A stretch of DNA of 64,000 nt from Chitinophaga arvensicola. GTDB lineage: Bacteria > Bacteroidota > Bacteroidia > Chitinophagales > Chitinophagaceae. The position numbers were made by a program, and so were the translations under genes. The first letter of the stretch is position 1, and each line of letters begins with the position of its first letter. The DNA lies in the NCBI RefSeq assembly GCF_900110835.1, contig NZ_FOJG01000002.1:1888979-1952978 (forward strand), written 5' to 3'. The notes below the pieces were generated by a model. It was not told the DNA's origin and made no database searches. It worked only from the letters and a program-made list of their open reading frames with translations. Positions 34,262 through 43,776 of this stretch are shown in pieces.

Positions 34262-35341
34262 CTACGGCTCCGGTACTTTATCCAGCCGCATCTCTACCTG
34301 ATCGTCCGCTAACATCCCGGAAAACTGGTACGCCCCTGGCTTTCCGGCAGAACGGAATGTACCTGCAAATTTCGCTTTAAAGTTGCGCGGATAGCGCCAG
34401 TTAACATACATACTATCCGTATCCCTGTTAAAATGATACGTACCGATATACCTGCTGTTATAGTGATTAAACTCCAGCACCAGGTCGTCCTGCCAATCCA
34501 TATAAACAGCCGTTAACACGCTGTCTTTTACGCTGCTGGCTTTTACCGGTACGCCATTTACACGAAGATCCGCTACCCGGTATTTACCGGTGAGCTGCGG
34601 ATGCCAGTCAGGGAAACGATAAGTAGCGAGCACAATTAAAGGAAGCAATACCACCACTGCCCGCAGCCATAACTTCGTCTTTTTAGTGGTATCCGGCAAA
34701 GCCACCAGGTGAACTGTTTTAAAGAAATAATCCACCAGGCTGGTGTAAGACTGCATCAGCAAATACACTACGCAGGCAAAAAGAATCAGGGCATGCAGAA
34801 TGACCCCGGTATGCAGCTGATAAAAAATATCGATCAGCAGGATGTTGATCAGTACCGGTATCATGATGATGAGGCCCAGCAGCCGGGTACGACTGAACAT
34901 CAACATCCAGGCACTGGACATCTGGCTGAGTGCAATAGCCACCATAAAAGGATAGGATCGCCGGAAATAAGCCCAGGTAAGCGTTTCACCATCCAGGCTG
35001 TTAAAAGGCAGATCCAGCACGCCCAATGGCACCGCCATCTGCAGGTGAAAGATTTTATGCCACCCGAAGGATGCAAAATCAAAGGCCAGCAGGTAAAGTA
35101 ACATGCCGTGAAAGAACGACAGCGTAACGGCACTGTTGCCCTTTCCTTTTCTTTCGCGGCGGCGCCAGAGGAAGGCGTACTCCAGGCAACCAAAGAAACA
35201 CAACAACGCTATTCCCCAGATCACCGTCATGGGTAGCCACCCTGCTGCAAACCTCGCCAATAAACGGCGGACGACAGCAGCGCTTAATAATCCTGCCAGC
35301 AGGCAGACCAAAAACATCTTTGAAAACTTAACTTTTTCCAT
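34262..35341 (-). CDS. Polytopic membrane protein, family not recognised
   Basis: About 359 residues from the ATG at 35341 (MEKVKFSKMF). The first ~245 residues hold about seven hydrophobic segments (for example VIWGIALLCFFGCLEYAF, LLGLIIMIPVLINILLIDIF, VILHALILFACVVYLLM) in a DoxX-like arrangement. The last ~110 residues are a beta-rich soluble tail (YRVADLRVNGVPVKASSVKD onward). It lies 40 bp downstream of the membrane AraC gene and is probably cotranscribed with it. No function can be assigned. Confidence 0.7.
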   Translation of the reverse strand: MEKVKFSKMFLVCLLAGLLSAAVVRRLLARFAAGWLPMTVIWGIALLCFFGCLEYAFLWRRRERKGKGNSAVTLSFFHGMLLYLLAFDFASFGWHKIFHLQMAVPLGVLDLPFNSLDGETLTWAYFRRSYPFMVAIALSQMSSAWMLMFSRTRLLGLIIMIPVLINILLIDIFYQLHTGVILHALILFACVVYLLMQSYTSLVDYFFKTVHLVALPDTTKKTKLWLRAVVVLLPLIVLATYRFPDWHPQLTGKYRVADLRVNGVPVKASSVKDSVLTAVYMDWQDDLVLEFNHYNSRYIGTYHFNRDTDSMYVNWRYPRNFKAKFAGTFRSAGKPGAYQFSGMLADDQVEMRLDKVPEP

Positions 35342-35381
35342 GGCATCGTATTTTGAGCAATAATAGCCATGGAAAAGGGGG

Positions 35382-36467
35382 CTAATGCCCGTCTGTATCC
35401 ATCCGCACCTGTAGTTGCCGGTATTCACGCGGCGACATACCCGTTGTTTTCTTAAATACGGTATTGAAAGTGGTCTTGGAATTAAATCCTGCTTCGAAAG
35501 CAATTCCCAGGATACTCAGGTGATCATAGTCCGTCGTATGCAACAGTACTTTGGCCTGTTCTATCCGGTAATGATTAATGTATTGATAAAAGTTCTGATG
35601 ATACCCCTTATTCAGCAACCAGGAGGCTTCGTGTATAGAAAGGTCCATTTTCCGGGCCAGTTGTGGAAGTGTAAGATCACCATCGCGGTATAGTTGCTCC
35701 TGCTGCATCAGACCTGTCAACTTCTCCTTCAACGCTTCCAGCTCTCCCAGCTTTAACCGGGGCGCAACAGGTGCAGTCGCCAGTACTTCCCCGATGGCTT
35801 TTTTATCCTCCTGCGGATAGTTGAAAATTTCCTGTTGCTGCAACACCGCATAGGCAATCATATATAAGGCGATACAATACATGCCGCCGGACACCTGCAG
35901 GATAGCAGAGCTGATTTGCCATACCTGGTTATACCATAACAGCACCATTGTGGCAATACCTGCCAGCAACCACTGCAACCATTTTAAGTTTATCTCCCTG
36001 ATATTACCCGCAAAAATGCCCAGCCCGCGCTGGTGTTTCCAGAGCAACCGGCAAGACAACAGCAGATAGAGCAGCATCTGGAGTTTCAGCCCCGTTCCCA
36101 CTATTATTCCCGCAAAGGAAGGCAGGTAAGCGCTTCCACCCATCAGCAAGGGAAGAAATAATATGGCCGGTAAAAAATGTTGCCCGGTTTTCCATGCAGG
36201 CCCCGGTGTAAGTGCAGTAAAATATTGTACACTGAGATATAAGGCCGGCGCCATCACAAAGCGAACCGACTCCGTAACAGGAACCAGGTAAGGATAACGT
36301 ATATCCAGTCCCGTTTGCTCCGCGATCCAGGCCAGCAATGCACCTCCGGCACAACCAAAAAAGACGCCTAACCATCGGTTCGCGGTGGTATTTACCTTAG
36401 CGGCATTGCTCAGTAATACAAACGACAATAAAAAGATACTGCCCAGGGCGAGATAGTAGAAAACCAC
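35382..36467 (-). CDS. Membrane-bound AraC-family regulator
   Basis: A 361-residue protein started at a GTG (36467); no better ATG exists upstream of the first membrane segment. Residues 1-215 contain seven to eight membrane segments, and the C-terminal ~110 residues are an AraC DNA-binding domain (LTLPQLARKMDLSIHEASWLLNKGYHQNF, LSILGIAFEAGFNSKTTFNTVFKKTTGMSPREYR as landmarks). Such regulators sense a signal in or across the inner membrane. The next gene (polytopic membrane protein) is 40 bp downstream; the divergent GH43 gene may be the other target. Confidence 0.85.
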   Translation of the reverse strand: MVFYYLALGSIFLLSFVLLSNAAKVNTTANRWLGVFFGCAGGALLAWIAEQTGLDIRYPYLVPVTESVRFVMAPALYLSVQYFTALTPGPAWKTGQHFLPAILFLPLLMGGSAYLPSFAGIIVGTGLKLQMLLYLLLSCRLLWKHQRGLGIFAGNIREINLKWLQWLLAGIATMVLLWYNQVWQISSAILQVSGGMYCIALYMIAYAVLQQQEIFNYPQEDKKAIGEVLATAPVAPRLKLGELEALKEKLTGLMQQEQLYRDGDLTLPQLARKMDLSIHEASWLLNKGYHQNFYQYINHYRIEQAKVLLHTTDYDHLSILGIAFEAGFNSKTTFNTVFKKTTGMSPREYRQLQVRMDTDGH

Positions 36468-36608
36468 TTGCTGTTTTTTGGTTGATAGATGAGAAAAAGA
36501 GAATTTTCCATAAAAAAATACTTTTAACCTATCTTGCGATTTGCTGTATTCTTTTCTGCGGAAAAGGAATAGCAGGAAAACAACTTTATTAGCGCAATAC
36601 AGTGATCA

Positions 36609-38153
36609 ATGAAAAGAACGTTAGGATTATGTACACTCCTGTTGTACTTCAGTTCCGTATTCTCCCAAACTTCCGGCAGCTGGACACCCGATTTAGGCAA
36701 CGGCAATTTCACCAATCCGCTCATGTGGGGCGACTGGCCCGACCCTGATATTATCCGGGTAGATGATAAATTCTATTTTATTTCCACCAGCATGCATTAT
36801 GTACCCGGATGCCCGATTGCTGTTTCCAGCGACCTGGTAAATTGGGAGATGGGCGGCTATGCCGTTTCAAGGTATGAGGAAGATCCCCGTTACGATTTGA
36901 AAGGAGGAGATATGTACCTCAGCGGCTCGTGGGCGGCCACACTCCGTTATCATAACGGCACCTTCTACGCAGGATTCTGCACGCCTAAAATGGAATCAAA
37001 GGAAGGACACTTTTCCATTTGCAGTGCTAAAAATATAAACGGCCCGTGGACAAGAACCATATTCCCCGAATTCCTGTATGATCCCGGACTTTTTTTCGAT
37101 GATGATGGCAGGGTATATGTGGCACATGGCCAGCAAACCCTTTACATTACCGAACTAAACAGCGATGTGAAGTCTGTAAAAGTTCCGCAACGGAAAATCT
37201 ATGACAACCCCGGTTTCCCTTATCTGGAAGGATCACATCTTTATAAAGTCAATAAGAAATACTATATACTTGGCTCTACCGGTGGCACACGCGGCAAAGT
37301 GGTATGCCTCCGTTCAGACAACATCTACGGTCCCTATGAATCGAAAGTAGTGATGCAGGATGATCACACCTATCCCGGCAACGGCTTACACCAGGGCGGC
37401 ATGGTGCAGCTGAAGGATGGCGCCTGGTGGTCAATTATTATGCAGGATCGCGGTCCTATCGGGCGGGTCCCCAACCTGGAACCTGTTACCTGGATCGATG
37501 ACTGGCCCATATTCGGTAAAAATGGTATCGGGGTAGATACCTTTCCCAAACCAATAAACATCAACGCTCCTGTTACCGTTCCCGCCAGTTCAGACGAGTT
37601 CAACGCTCCCACCCTGGCGCTGCAATGGCAATGGAATCACAACCCGGATAACAGCAAATGGTCGCTGACCGGGCGCAGTGGCTATCTTCGTTTAAAGGCA
37701 GGCAAAGCGGCCACATTATTTCAGGCCGTTAACACCTTGAGCCAGCGGGTAGAAGGACCTTATTCAACAGGCAGCATAGAAATGGACATCAGCAGCATGA
37801 AAGATAATGATGTAGCAGGCCTCGGCATATTCCAGCTTCCCTATGCTTATGTCGCCGTCCGGCAAACCAATGGTAAAAAAACAATTGTCATGGCACAAAA
37901 CGACAGTACCATAGCGGTTGTTAATCTGAAACAGACTAAGATCTGGTTCAAAGCCAACGTAAACGAAAAGGGATTTGTGGCCACTTTTGCCTATAGCGTG
38001 AACGGCAAAGATTTTCTTCCTATCGGCAATGAGTTGAAAATGGGGCTAGGCCTCGATTGGACAGCCAACCGGTTTGCCCTGTTTAATTTCAACACCGGTT
38101 TGTCAACCACGGCCACAGGAGGACACGTAGATATCAACTGGTTCCGGCGGTGA
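36609..38153 (+). CDS. Glycoside hydrolase family 43 (beta-xylosidase/arabinofuranosidase-like)
   Basis: A 514-residue secreted enzyme with a signal peptide ending at VFSQ (residue 20). The five-bladed propeller catalytic domain spans ~35-310, with Asp45 (WPDPDIIRV, base), Asp158 (YDPGLFFDDDG, pKa modulator) and Glu207 (YLEGSHLYKV, acid). Residues ~325-514 form a beta-sandwich of the GH43 C2 type (DEFNAPTLALQWQWNHNPDN). It should act on xylan- or arabinan-derived oligosaccharides. It is not accompanied by a SusCD pair in this window, so its uptake partner lies elsewhere. Confidence 0.9.
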   Translation: MKRTLGLCTLLLYFSSVFSQTSGSWTPDLGNGNFTNPLMWGDWPDPDIIRVDDKFYFISTSMHYVPGCPIAVSSDLVNWEMGGYAVSRYEEDPRYDLKGGDMYLSGSWAATLRYHNGTFYAGFCTPKMESKEGHFSICSAKNINGPWTRTIFPEFLYDPGLFFDDDGRVYVAHGQQTLYITELNSDVKSVKVPQRKIYDNPGFPYLEGSHLYKVNKKYYILGSTGGTRGKVVCLRSDNIYGPYESKVVMQDDHTYPGNGLHQGGMVQLKDGAWWSIIMQDRGPIGRVPNLEPVTWIDDWPIFGKNGIGVDTFPKPININAPVTVPASSDEFNAPTLALQWQWNHNPDNSKWSLTGRSGYLRLKAGKAATLFQAVNTLSQRVEGPYSTGSIEMDISSMKDNDVAGLGIFQLPYAYVAVRQTNGKKTIVMAQNDSTIAVVNLKQTKIWFKANVNEKGFVATFAYSVNGKDFLPIGNELKMGLGLDWTANRFALFNFNTGLSTTATGGHVDINWFRR

Positions 38154-38160
38154 TGGGAGG

Positions 38161-38973
38161 TTACGCCGACCATCCGGTAGGCGCCTTACCGAACTTCTTT
38201 TTAAAAGAATGTGAGAAATGAGAGAGGCTCTCAAAGCCTAAGTCGAGATAAATCGCAGACGGTTTCTTGTTCTTGTTTTCGATCAGGTGACGCGCTTCCT
38301 CTAACCGGCGCTCCAACAGCCACTGTCGGGGCGCCATTCCGAATATCTTCTGAAAGTCGCGTTTAAAACCGGCCAGGCTTCTGCCGGTAAGTCGTGCGAA
38401 TTCCTCCACGGGAACGTTGTAATGGAAATTGCTCCGCATGAATTTTTCCAGGTCCATCTTGTAGGGTTCCGAAAAATCGAACAGTAAATCCCTGACCTCT
38501 GGCATCGTATTCAGCAGCAGATATACTGCTTCTTTTACTTTAAGCATGCCCACAGCATGGGTTATTTTGGCTTCCGGGTGGCGGACATACGGGAGAATAG
38601 ATTGAAAGAACGCTTCCAGGAAATCGTTTCGCGGAACCAGCACGTTGGGAGCGCCGGTGTATTTTTTTGTGGTATCAATATGCTCTTCCAGGGCGATCTG
38701 CCGGAGCAGGTCTTCTTTAAGAATAATAACAACAGTTTGATATTCCTTGTCGTCTAACGGCACCTTGGTAATTTCTCCCAATTGATTTTTCTGTATCAGC
38801 AACATTTCGCCGCGCCCCATCGACATCTTCTGACTGGCGGTTTCCAGCGTGAAATGTCCGGCCACCTGCAACACCAGCGTATTATGCGCCAGGAATGCTA
38901 CCTTTTCTTTTCTCATCGTGGAGAGATAGGAGTAAAAGAGGACGCCGGGTATTACTTCAGTTGGATTCGTCAT
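38161..38973 (-). CDS. AraC-family transcriptional regulator (ExsA-like)
   Basis: A 270-residue paralogue of the regulator at 5347-6150. N-terminal cupin (LQVAGHFTLETASQKMSMGRGEMLLI; ~30-70), linker, and C-terminal double HTH (VPVEEFARLTGRSLAGFKRD, PSAIYLDLGFESLSHFSHSF). It lies 41 bp downstream of the aldo/keto reductase on the same strand, so the two likely form an operon with feedback control through the direct repeat at 40046-40079. Convergent with GH43, 7 bp apart, with no visible terminator. Confidence 0.85.
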   Translation of the reverse strand: MTNPTEVIPGVLFYSYLSTMRKEKVAFLAHNTLVLQVAGHFTLETASQKMSMGRGEMLLIQKNQLGEITKVPLDDKEYQTVVIILKEDLLRQIALEEHIDTTKKYTGAPNVLVPRNDFLEAFFQSILPYVRHPEAKITHAVGMLKVKEAVYLLLNTMPEVRDLLFDFSEPYKMDLEKFMRSNFHYNVPVEEFARLTGRSLAGFKRDFQKIFGMAPRQWLLERRLEEARHLIENKNKKPSAIYLDLGFESLSHFSHSFKKKFGKAPTGWSA

Positions 38974-39014
38974 GATGTAAAGATATAAAACAGGCGCGGC
39001 TTATGTGCCTGCCA

Positions 39015-39986
39015 CTACCGTTGCAGGTAGGTGCCGCCGAGTATGGCGCCTGGTGAAAAATGTGTGTTGAGTATATTCAATTCTGCCAGTGTGAACGAGA
39101 TCTCCATCGCGGCAATGTTTTCAGGCAGCCTTGATCTGCGGCTCATGCTTACCAATGGCATAATATGTTCTCCCTGTACATTTACCCAGGCAATAGCCAG
39201 TTGGGTTGGGGTACATCCTTTTTCTGCGGCCATTTGTTTTAATACTTCCACCTTTTCCAGGTTCTTTACCAGGTTTTCTCCCTGGAAACGCGAGAAGTGA
39301 AGATGGTAATCGTTTGCCGGCAGTGGCGCTTTCATATCACCGGTGAGCAGCCCTTCTGCGGTATTCGCAAATGCCACCACGCCGATTCCCAGCTCTTTTG
39401 CAGCGGGCAGCAGTTCGCTTTCGATCTGGCGGTCGGCCAATGAATAACCTATTTCCAATGCCGCTACCGGGTGGATGCTGTTCGCTTTACGCAGCTGATC
39501 TGCCGTTATTTCCGAAACACCCAGGTGACGCACCTTTCCGTCTTTGATCAGGTCGGCCACCGTACCGATTACATCCTCCACCGGCACGCTGTTATCCAGC
39601 CGGCATGGCTGATAAAGATCAATCGTGTCCACGCCCAGGCGTACCAGGGAATAATTGATGAAGTTCTTAATGGCAATGGGACGCAGATCCAGTCCGAGCA
39701 TCCGGCCATTATAAAAGATCCCGCCAAACTTTACACTGATGAAGGCGTCGTCTCTCCTGCCCTTTATGGCCTTGCCTACCAGCAGTTCATTATGACCGCT
39801 GCCGTAAAAGTCGCCGGTATTCAGGAAGTTAATGCCACTGTCAAGCGCCTGCTGAATAGTGGCAATGCTTTCGTTCTCGTCGTTGGTGGGGCCGCCCCAG
39901 ACAGACGACATCCGCATACAACCCAATCCGAGTTTTGACACCATAGGACCGTTCTGGCCAAGGGCTATCTTTTTTATTGTTGTCAT
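39015..39986 (-). CDS. Aldo/keto reductase
   Basis: A 323-residue NADPH-type (beta/alpha)8 reductase. The N-terminal hairpin LGLGCMRMS, the active-site Tyr in NTGDFYGSGHNE (~residues 55-67), Lys in FISVKFGG (~84), and VRHLGVSEITADQLRKA (~150) fit the family. The residue equivalent to the active-site Asp of the tetrad appears to be Asn (FLNTGDFYG), and the active-site His position reads Cys in DLYQPCRLDN; I judged both by eye. It converts an aldehyde or ketone of unknown identity. It is the first gene of a probable operon with the AraC gene. Confidence 0.85.
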   Translation of the reverse strand: MTTIKKIALGQNGPMVSKLGLGCMRMSSVWGGPTNDENESIATIQQALDSGINFLNTGDFYGSGHNELLVGKAIKGRRDDAFISVKFGGIFYNGRMLGLDLRPIAIKNFINYSLVRLGVDTIDLYQPCRLDNSVPVEDVIGTVADLIKDGKVRHLGVSEITADQLRKANSIHPVAALEIGYSLADRQIESELLPAAKELGIGVVAFANTAEGLLTGDMKAPLPANDYHLHFSRFQGENLVKNLEKVEVLKQMAAEKGCTPTQLAIAWVNVQGEHIMPLVSMSRRSRLPENIAAMEISFTLAELNILNTHFSPGAILGGTYLQR

Positions 39987-40045
39987 GGCTGCTATTTTAT
40001 GATTTACAATACAAAGTTCCGCTTTTGCTGCCCATCACGGCTTTC

Positions 40046-40079
40046 CTGCATGGCTCAATTTACTTGTCTGTATGGCTCA
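40046..40079 (-). promoter_or_regulatory. Direct repeat, probable AraC operator of the aldo/keto reductase
   Basis: CTGCATGGCTCA (40046-40057) and CTGTATGGCTCA (40068-40079), 22-bp period. On the minus strand they lie 26 bp upstream of a weak -7 box (GAACTTTG, 40012-40019). The distal copy overlaps the 3' end of the upstream LRR-like gene. Confidence 0.5.
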
Positions 40080-40782
40080 CCCATTCACCCGATGTATTCA
40101 CATATTCCTCCTCATTAATTTTAAGCCTGATGGTATCAATGTTCTTTAACTCCGGCGCAATTTTAAAAAGAGCTGCTTTTGCATCAATTTTCACTTTGCG
40201 ATTCACAAAAAACTGGTGGATGTATAACAGCTGTAATGAGGGGAAACTTTTCAAACGGGAAAGGTCCTTCAGGTTAAACATATTGGTCAGATAGAGCCGT
40301 TCAAGTTGATGAAGTGCCGAACCCTCAAATAGCTGTTCCGATTTCAGGTGGAAGAGCGCTATGCTTTTCAGACTGGAAAAGTCGCTTAAAAAGGAAAGAT
40401 CAGCCATACTTCCCACTTCTGATATGCGGATATTTTCAAGAGAGGTGAGATTTGGAATAACCAGGGTGTCTACCCTGGATTTACTTGCTTCCAGTATAAG
40501 TGTATGTATGGAAAGTGTCCGGATAAAGTCGAGTTCATCAATGGTTCCACCAGACAAATGTAAAATTTCGAGCGTGTCGCAACCGGCCAGAGGAGAATAG
40601 TCTTTCACGGTGCCTGATATCATCAGCTTCTTAAGATGCGTAAAATCTTTCAGAAATTTCAGGGACAACGGCTTAAACAGGATCAATGACAGCTCCTCTA
40701 TTATTGTAAGGTCTTTTCCCTTCAACACCTCCAGGTCTTTTGCACCGGTGGATATTTCAATTTCCAGTTTTGCAGCTGCCAT
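40060..40782 (-). CDS. Leucine-rich-repeat-like protein
   Basis: A 240-residue protein without a signal peptide. Regular leucine-rich units of about 21-24 residues recur: LSLKFLKDFTHLKKLMISGT, YSPLAGCDTLEILHLSGGT, LSFLSDFSSLKSIALFHL, LHQLERLYLTNMFNLKDLS and LKSFPSLQLLYIHQF. The repeats suggest a curved protein-binding solenoid. It stands alone, 73 bp upstream of the aldo/keto reductase. Partner and role unknown. Confidence 0.7.
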   Translation of the reverse strand: MAAAKLEIEISTGAKDLEVLKGKDLTIIEELSLILFKPLSLKFLKDFTHLKKLMISGTVKDYSPLAGCDTLEILHLSGGTIDELDFIRTLSIHTLILEASKSRVDTLVIPNLTSLENIRISEVGSMADLSFLSDFSSLKSIALFHLKSEQLFEGSALHQLERLYLTNMFNLKDLSRLKSFPSLQLLYIHQFFVNRKVKIDAKAALFKIAPELKNIDTIRLKINEEEYVNTSGEWVSHTDK

Positions 40783-40965
40783 ATTGGGGTAAAAAATTAA
40801 TGGTGATCATTAAATTCATCATGACTCCGGGTTAATGAACGTAAGATAACTTCTCTATCTGAAAAATATTCTTTTTTCAGGACTTCTGTGTTACCTTTAT
40901 CGCCCTGAAAAAAAATTACGCCCGAAAGTGTTAACCGCCCGACTTAAGGCCTGTAAAATAAATGA

Positions 40966-41526
40966 ATGATGCAGAACGACCGCACTAAAACAATTCACAG
41001 AAGAACACCGGAATCGGCCGCCATGGTAGCCAGTACAGCCAGGGCAATGACTATTACTGCTGCACTGAACCGTTTAACATTCAGCGATGCGGTTGAAATC
41101 CGTGCTTTGTTCAGTGAACTTACCGGTCAACAGGTGGATGATAGTTTTTTACTGCTACCGCCATTCTATACAGCGGGTGGAAGTGAAATCCGCGTCGGGA
41201 AAAATGTATTCATTAATCAGAATTGCACCTTCTATGATCTTGGCGGCATCGATATCGGGGATGAGGTAATGATAGGCCCGAATGTAAGCATTATTACCAC
41301 CGGCCATCCCCTTTCCCCGTCACAACGGCGCGCCGTCACTATCGGCAACCCGATTGTCATTGAAAGAAACGTCTGGATCGCTACCGGCGCCATTATCGTT
41401 GGCGGGGTAACGATAGGTGAAAACTCAGTGGTAGCGGCTGGTTCGGTAGTAACGAAAGATGTGCCACCAAATATGCTGGTGGGCGGCAACCCGGCACGGG
41501 TGATCCGTCCGATTGAAGAGGAATAG
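40966..41526 (+). CDS. Sugar O-acetyltransferase, hexapeptide (Maa/LacA) type
   Basis: A 186-residue left-handed beta-helix acetyltransferase. An N-terminal Maa-like helical segment is followed by hexapeptide repeats from IRVGKNVFINQNCTFYDLG to VTIGENSVVAAGSVVTKDVP. The catalytic His is in TTGHPLSPSQR (residue ~115) and the end PARVIRPIEEE is typical. It transfers acetyl from acetyl-CoA to a sugar hydroxyl. It is monocistronic. The first of two adjacent ATG codons is taken as start. Confidence 0.85.
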   Translation: MMQNDRTKTIHRRTPESAAMVASTARAMTITAALNRLTFSDAVEIRALFSELTGQQVDDSFLLLPPFYTAGGSEIRVGKNVFINQNCTFYDLGGIDIGDEVMIGPNVSIITTGHPLSPSQRRAVTIGNPIVIERNVWIATGAIIVGGVTIGENSVVAAGSVVTKDVPPNMLVGGNPARVIRPIEEE

Positions 41527-41606
41527 AAAGGAATGGGAGCGCTCTTATAAGACAGCCGGTACTCCTTTTTCCTACAACAGTAAAAGCAGTACCGGCTCCC
41601 TGATTT

Positions 41607-42206
41607 CTACAGATTTTCTAAAATCTTTTGATAGTCTGGCTGAAAACCAGGCATGGCCGTACCTTCCACCCTGAATATCTCCACATCCGTAAGTCCTATA
41701 TACGCATCAAACACCGCCTTCACATGCGAAGCGATAAATTCGTAATTACCGGACCAGTCCTGCAAGCGCCCACCGGAGGCGATGGCCAGGTACACCTTCT
41801 TGCCATTCAGATGGCCCTCCCTGGCTCCTTTTTCATTATAGCTATAGGTGATCCCATAGCGGACTAACTGATCGATCCAGGCCTTTAATAAAGCCGACAT
41901 GCCCAGGTTGTACATAGGCGTACCTAATATTAAAATATCGGCCTTACTCACATCACTGACAACACTATCGGCATATTTCAGTAATTGCCGCTCTTCTTCT
42001 TCCACAAATCGCGGATCTTTATAAAACGCTCCCACCAGGTTGCTGTGAAGAAATGGTGGTGTTTCCTTTGTCAGATCCCTTTCCACGACCACATCAATTT
42101 CCTGGTTCCCGATTAACTTATCTACTATCGCCGAACTTAAGCCCTTACTAAATGACTCACTTCCCCGGGCGCTGGAAATAATGTGCAAAGCTGTTTTCTT
42201 TGTCAT
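41607..42206 (-). CDS. azoR: FMN-dependent NADH-azoreductase/quinone reductase (AzoR type)
   Basis: A 199-residue flavodoxin-like enzyme. FMN-binding landmarks: SSARGSESFSKGLS near the N-terminus, LGTPMYNLGMSALLKAWIDQLVRYGITYSY (~95-123 as landmark; quoted in part in the AzoR family) and IASGGRLQDWSG (~142-153). It reduces quinones or azo compounds by two electrons from NADH and commonly protects against thiol-reactive quinones. It lies just downstream of the B12 operon terminator and is read on the same strand. No nearby regulator. Confidence 0.83.
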   Translation of the reverse strand: MTKKTALHIISSARGSESFSKGLSSAIVDKLIGNQEIDVVVERDLTKETPPFLHSNLVGAFYKDPRFVEEEERQLLKYADSVVSDVSKADILILGTPMYNLGMSALLKAWIDQLVRYGITYSYNEKGAREGHLNGKKVYLAIASGGRLQDWSGNYEFIASHVKAVFDAYIGLTDVEIFRVEGTAMPGFQPDYQKILENL

Positions 42207-42267
42207 AAAATCACTTGTTTACTATCATGACGATCGAAGAAGACATACGGGGACATTTTCCCCTAAA

Positions 42268-42302
42268 ACAAAAAGAGGCTGCCTGAAGTCAGGCAACCTC
42301 TT
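42268..42302 (-). terminator. Terminator of the B12 lipoprotein operon
   Basis: On the minus strand, AAGAGGTTGCCTG pairs with CAGGCAGCCTCTT, followed by TTTG; it lies 20 bp past the last operon gene. Confidence 0.85.
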
Positions 42303-42321
42303 ATATCAAAACATGGTTCGT

Positions 42322-43671
42322 CTAATTAAAAGAATAGGTAAAGAAAGTGCCCGCAGGAAATTTCGTATGATTCTTATAGTTGGCGCTTAACGCAGCTTTA
42401 CCACTGAAGTTAAACACACTGGTATTGTTTACCAGGTAATCCCAGCCATATGCTTTGATGGTGTTGAGGTAAACCTCGCCCGTCAGCGGATGTACAGCGA
42501 TATTGTTGTACACAATATTGGCATTTTCCACCATTGATTTTGCATCTACCATAAACTCAGTAGTTCCCATGCTGAAAATATGACGATATATTTTAGTACC
42601 TGCCCCACTGAAATAAAGCGTATCGCCTTTTGCAGTAATACCGGGTGTGGCACCGAAACCAGCGCTCACACTACCCGTAGTGATGTCGTTGGCTTTTATC
42701 AGCGAATAATCCCTGTAATTGATCTTGGAGATCTTAGGAGTAGCACCGGTATTGGATATCCAGATATTGCCATCGTTGGATTTTACTACACCACTTACCG
42801 TAGCTTTGATATCCAGTGCATAACTGATGGTATCTTTATCAGGCTGCACCACGAATACCTTCGGACCAGCGGCAGCAAAAATTTTATTATCAGAAACGAC
42901 CATCGTCAGTTTGGACGCACCTTTCGAACCTTTGACAAAAGTGAGTGCCTTGGTCAGGGTATTAAACCTGTATAAGCCACCGTTATCACGGATGATCACG
43001 TTTTCTTCGTTTAATACCGCCACGTGCGTAGGCCATTTCAGTACTGATAATTCATCGTTATAAGCGCCTTCTTTCTTGAGTGTTTCTGCATTGGCGACTA
43101 CCAGCATACCATCATTTTCAAAAGAAGCACCTACCGCATTTTTTTTACCGTTCTGGGAGATGATGTAAATTTTGTTGTGATAGATAAATAAATCCTGCGC
43201 CACATTGCCGAGTTGGCTGCCATTTGCTTTAAAATAAGCGCTGTCGGTTACCACACCTTTAGGGCTGATAAAAGTCAGCGAGCCGTTTTCTGTGGTCATG
43301 TTGCCTTCATTTAAAACGAAAGTCCCGTATTTATATTTCCCATACACGGACACTTTCGTCTGGGAAGAAGCTCTTTTCTCATTTTTCAACGCGGCTACGG
43401 TTACCGTGTGTTCACCTAAATCGTTTGAAACAAACTTAAAGATGGAGTCTTTAATTGCTGCGTCCTTGCCATCAACAGACCATGTAAAAGTGCTACCGGC
43501 AGATGCCTTCACTTTAAAAAACAAGGTATCTTCCTGTGCTACGGCATTTTGAGACAGCACATTTACCAATTCTACTTCGGGTGTTTCCACCGGCTCAATG
43601 TTGTCGTTTTTTGAACAGGATACTGCCGCTACGGCGATGAACGCACCAAATGCTAAAACTCTCTTTTTCAT
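42322..43671 (-). CDS. Beta-propeller surface lipoprotein (DUF5074/BtuG-like), second copy
   Basis: A 449-residue lipoprotein with lipobox AVSCS (Cys19). A PKD-like Ig domain occupies ~35-110 (LFFKVKASAGSTFTWSVDGK), then YGTFVLNEGNMTTENGSLTF (residue ~113) opens a propeller like that of BtuG, with blades to the C-terminus (GNIWISNTGATPKI, HPLTGEVYLNTIKAYG). It is the last gene of the riboswitch-controlled operon. It probably binds cobalamin or another corrinoid at the surface, or a partner of BtuB. It is more diverged than the first propeller protein and differs by its extra N-terminal Ig domain. Confidence 0.75.
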   Translation of the reverse strand: MKKRVLAFGAFIAVAAVSCSKNDNIEPVETPEVELVNVLSQNAVAQEDTLFFKVKASAGSTFTWSVDGKDAAIKDSIFKFVSNDLGEHTVTVAALKNEKRASSQTKVSVYGKYKYGTFVLNEGNMTTENGSLTFISPKGVVTDSAYFKANGSQLGNVAQDLFIYHNKIYIISQNGKKNAVGASFENDGMLVVANAETLKKEGAYNDELSVLKWPTHVAVLNEENVIIRDNGGLYRFNTLTKALTFVKGSKGASKLTMVVSDNKIFAAAGPKVFVVQPDKDTISYALDIKATVSGVVKSNDGNIWISNTGATPKISKINYRDYSLIKANDITTGSVSAGFGATPGITAKGDTLYFSGAGTKIYRHIFSMGTTEFMVDAKSMVENANIVYNNIAVHPLTGEVYLNTIKAYGWDYLVNNTSVFNFSGKAALSANYKNHTKFPAGTFFTYSFN

Positions 43672-43776
43672 AAATTTAATACTAATTGAATTTTCTCTAA
43701 ACTGTATTTTACTATTTCAAAATTGTCAATTCCATTGTCTCGTTCCTATATTCATTCCGCAATACAGAAGAGTGGT

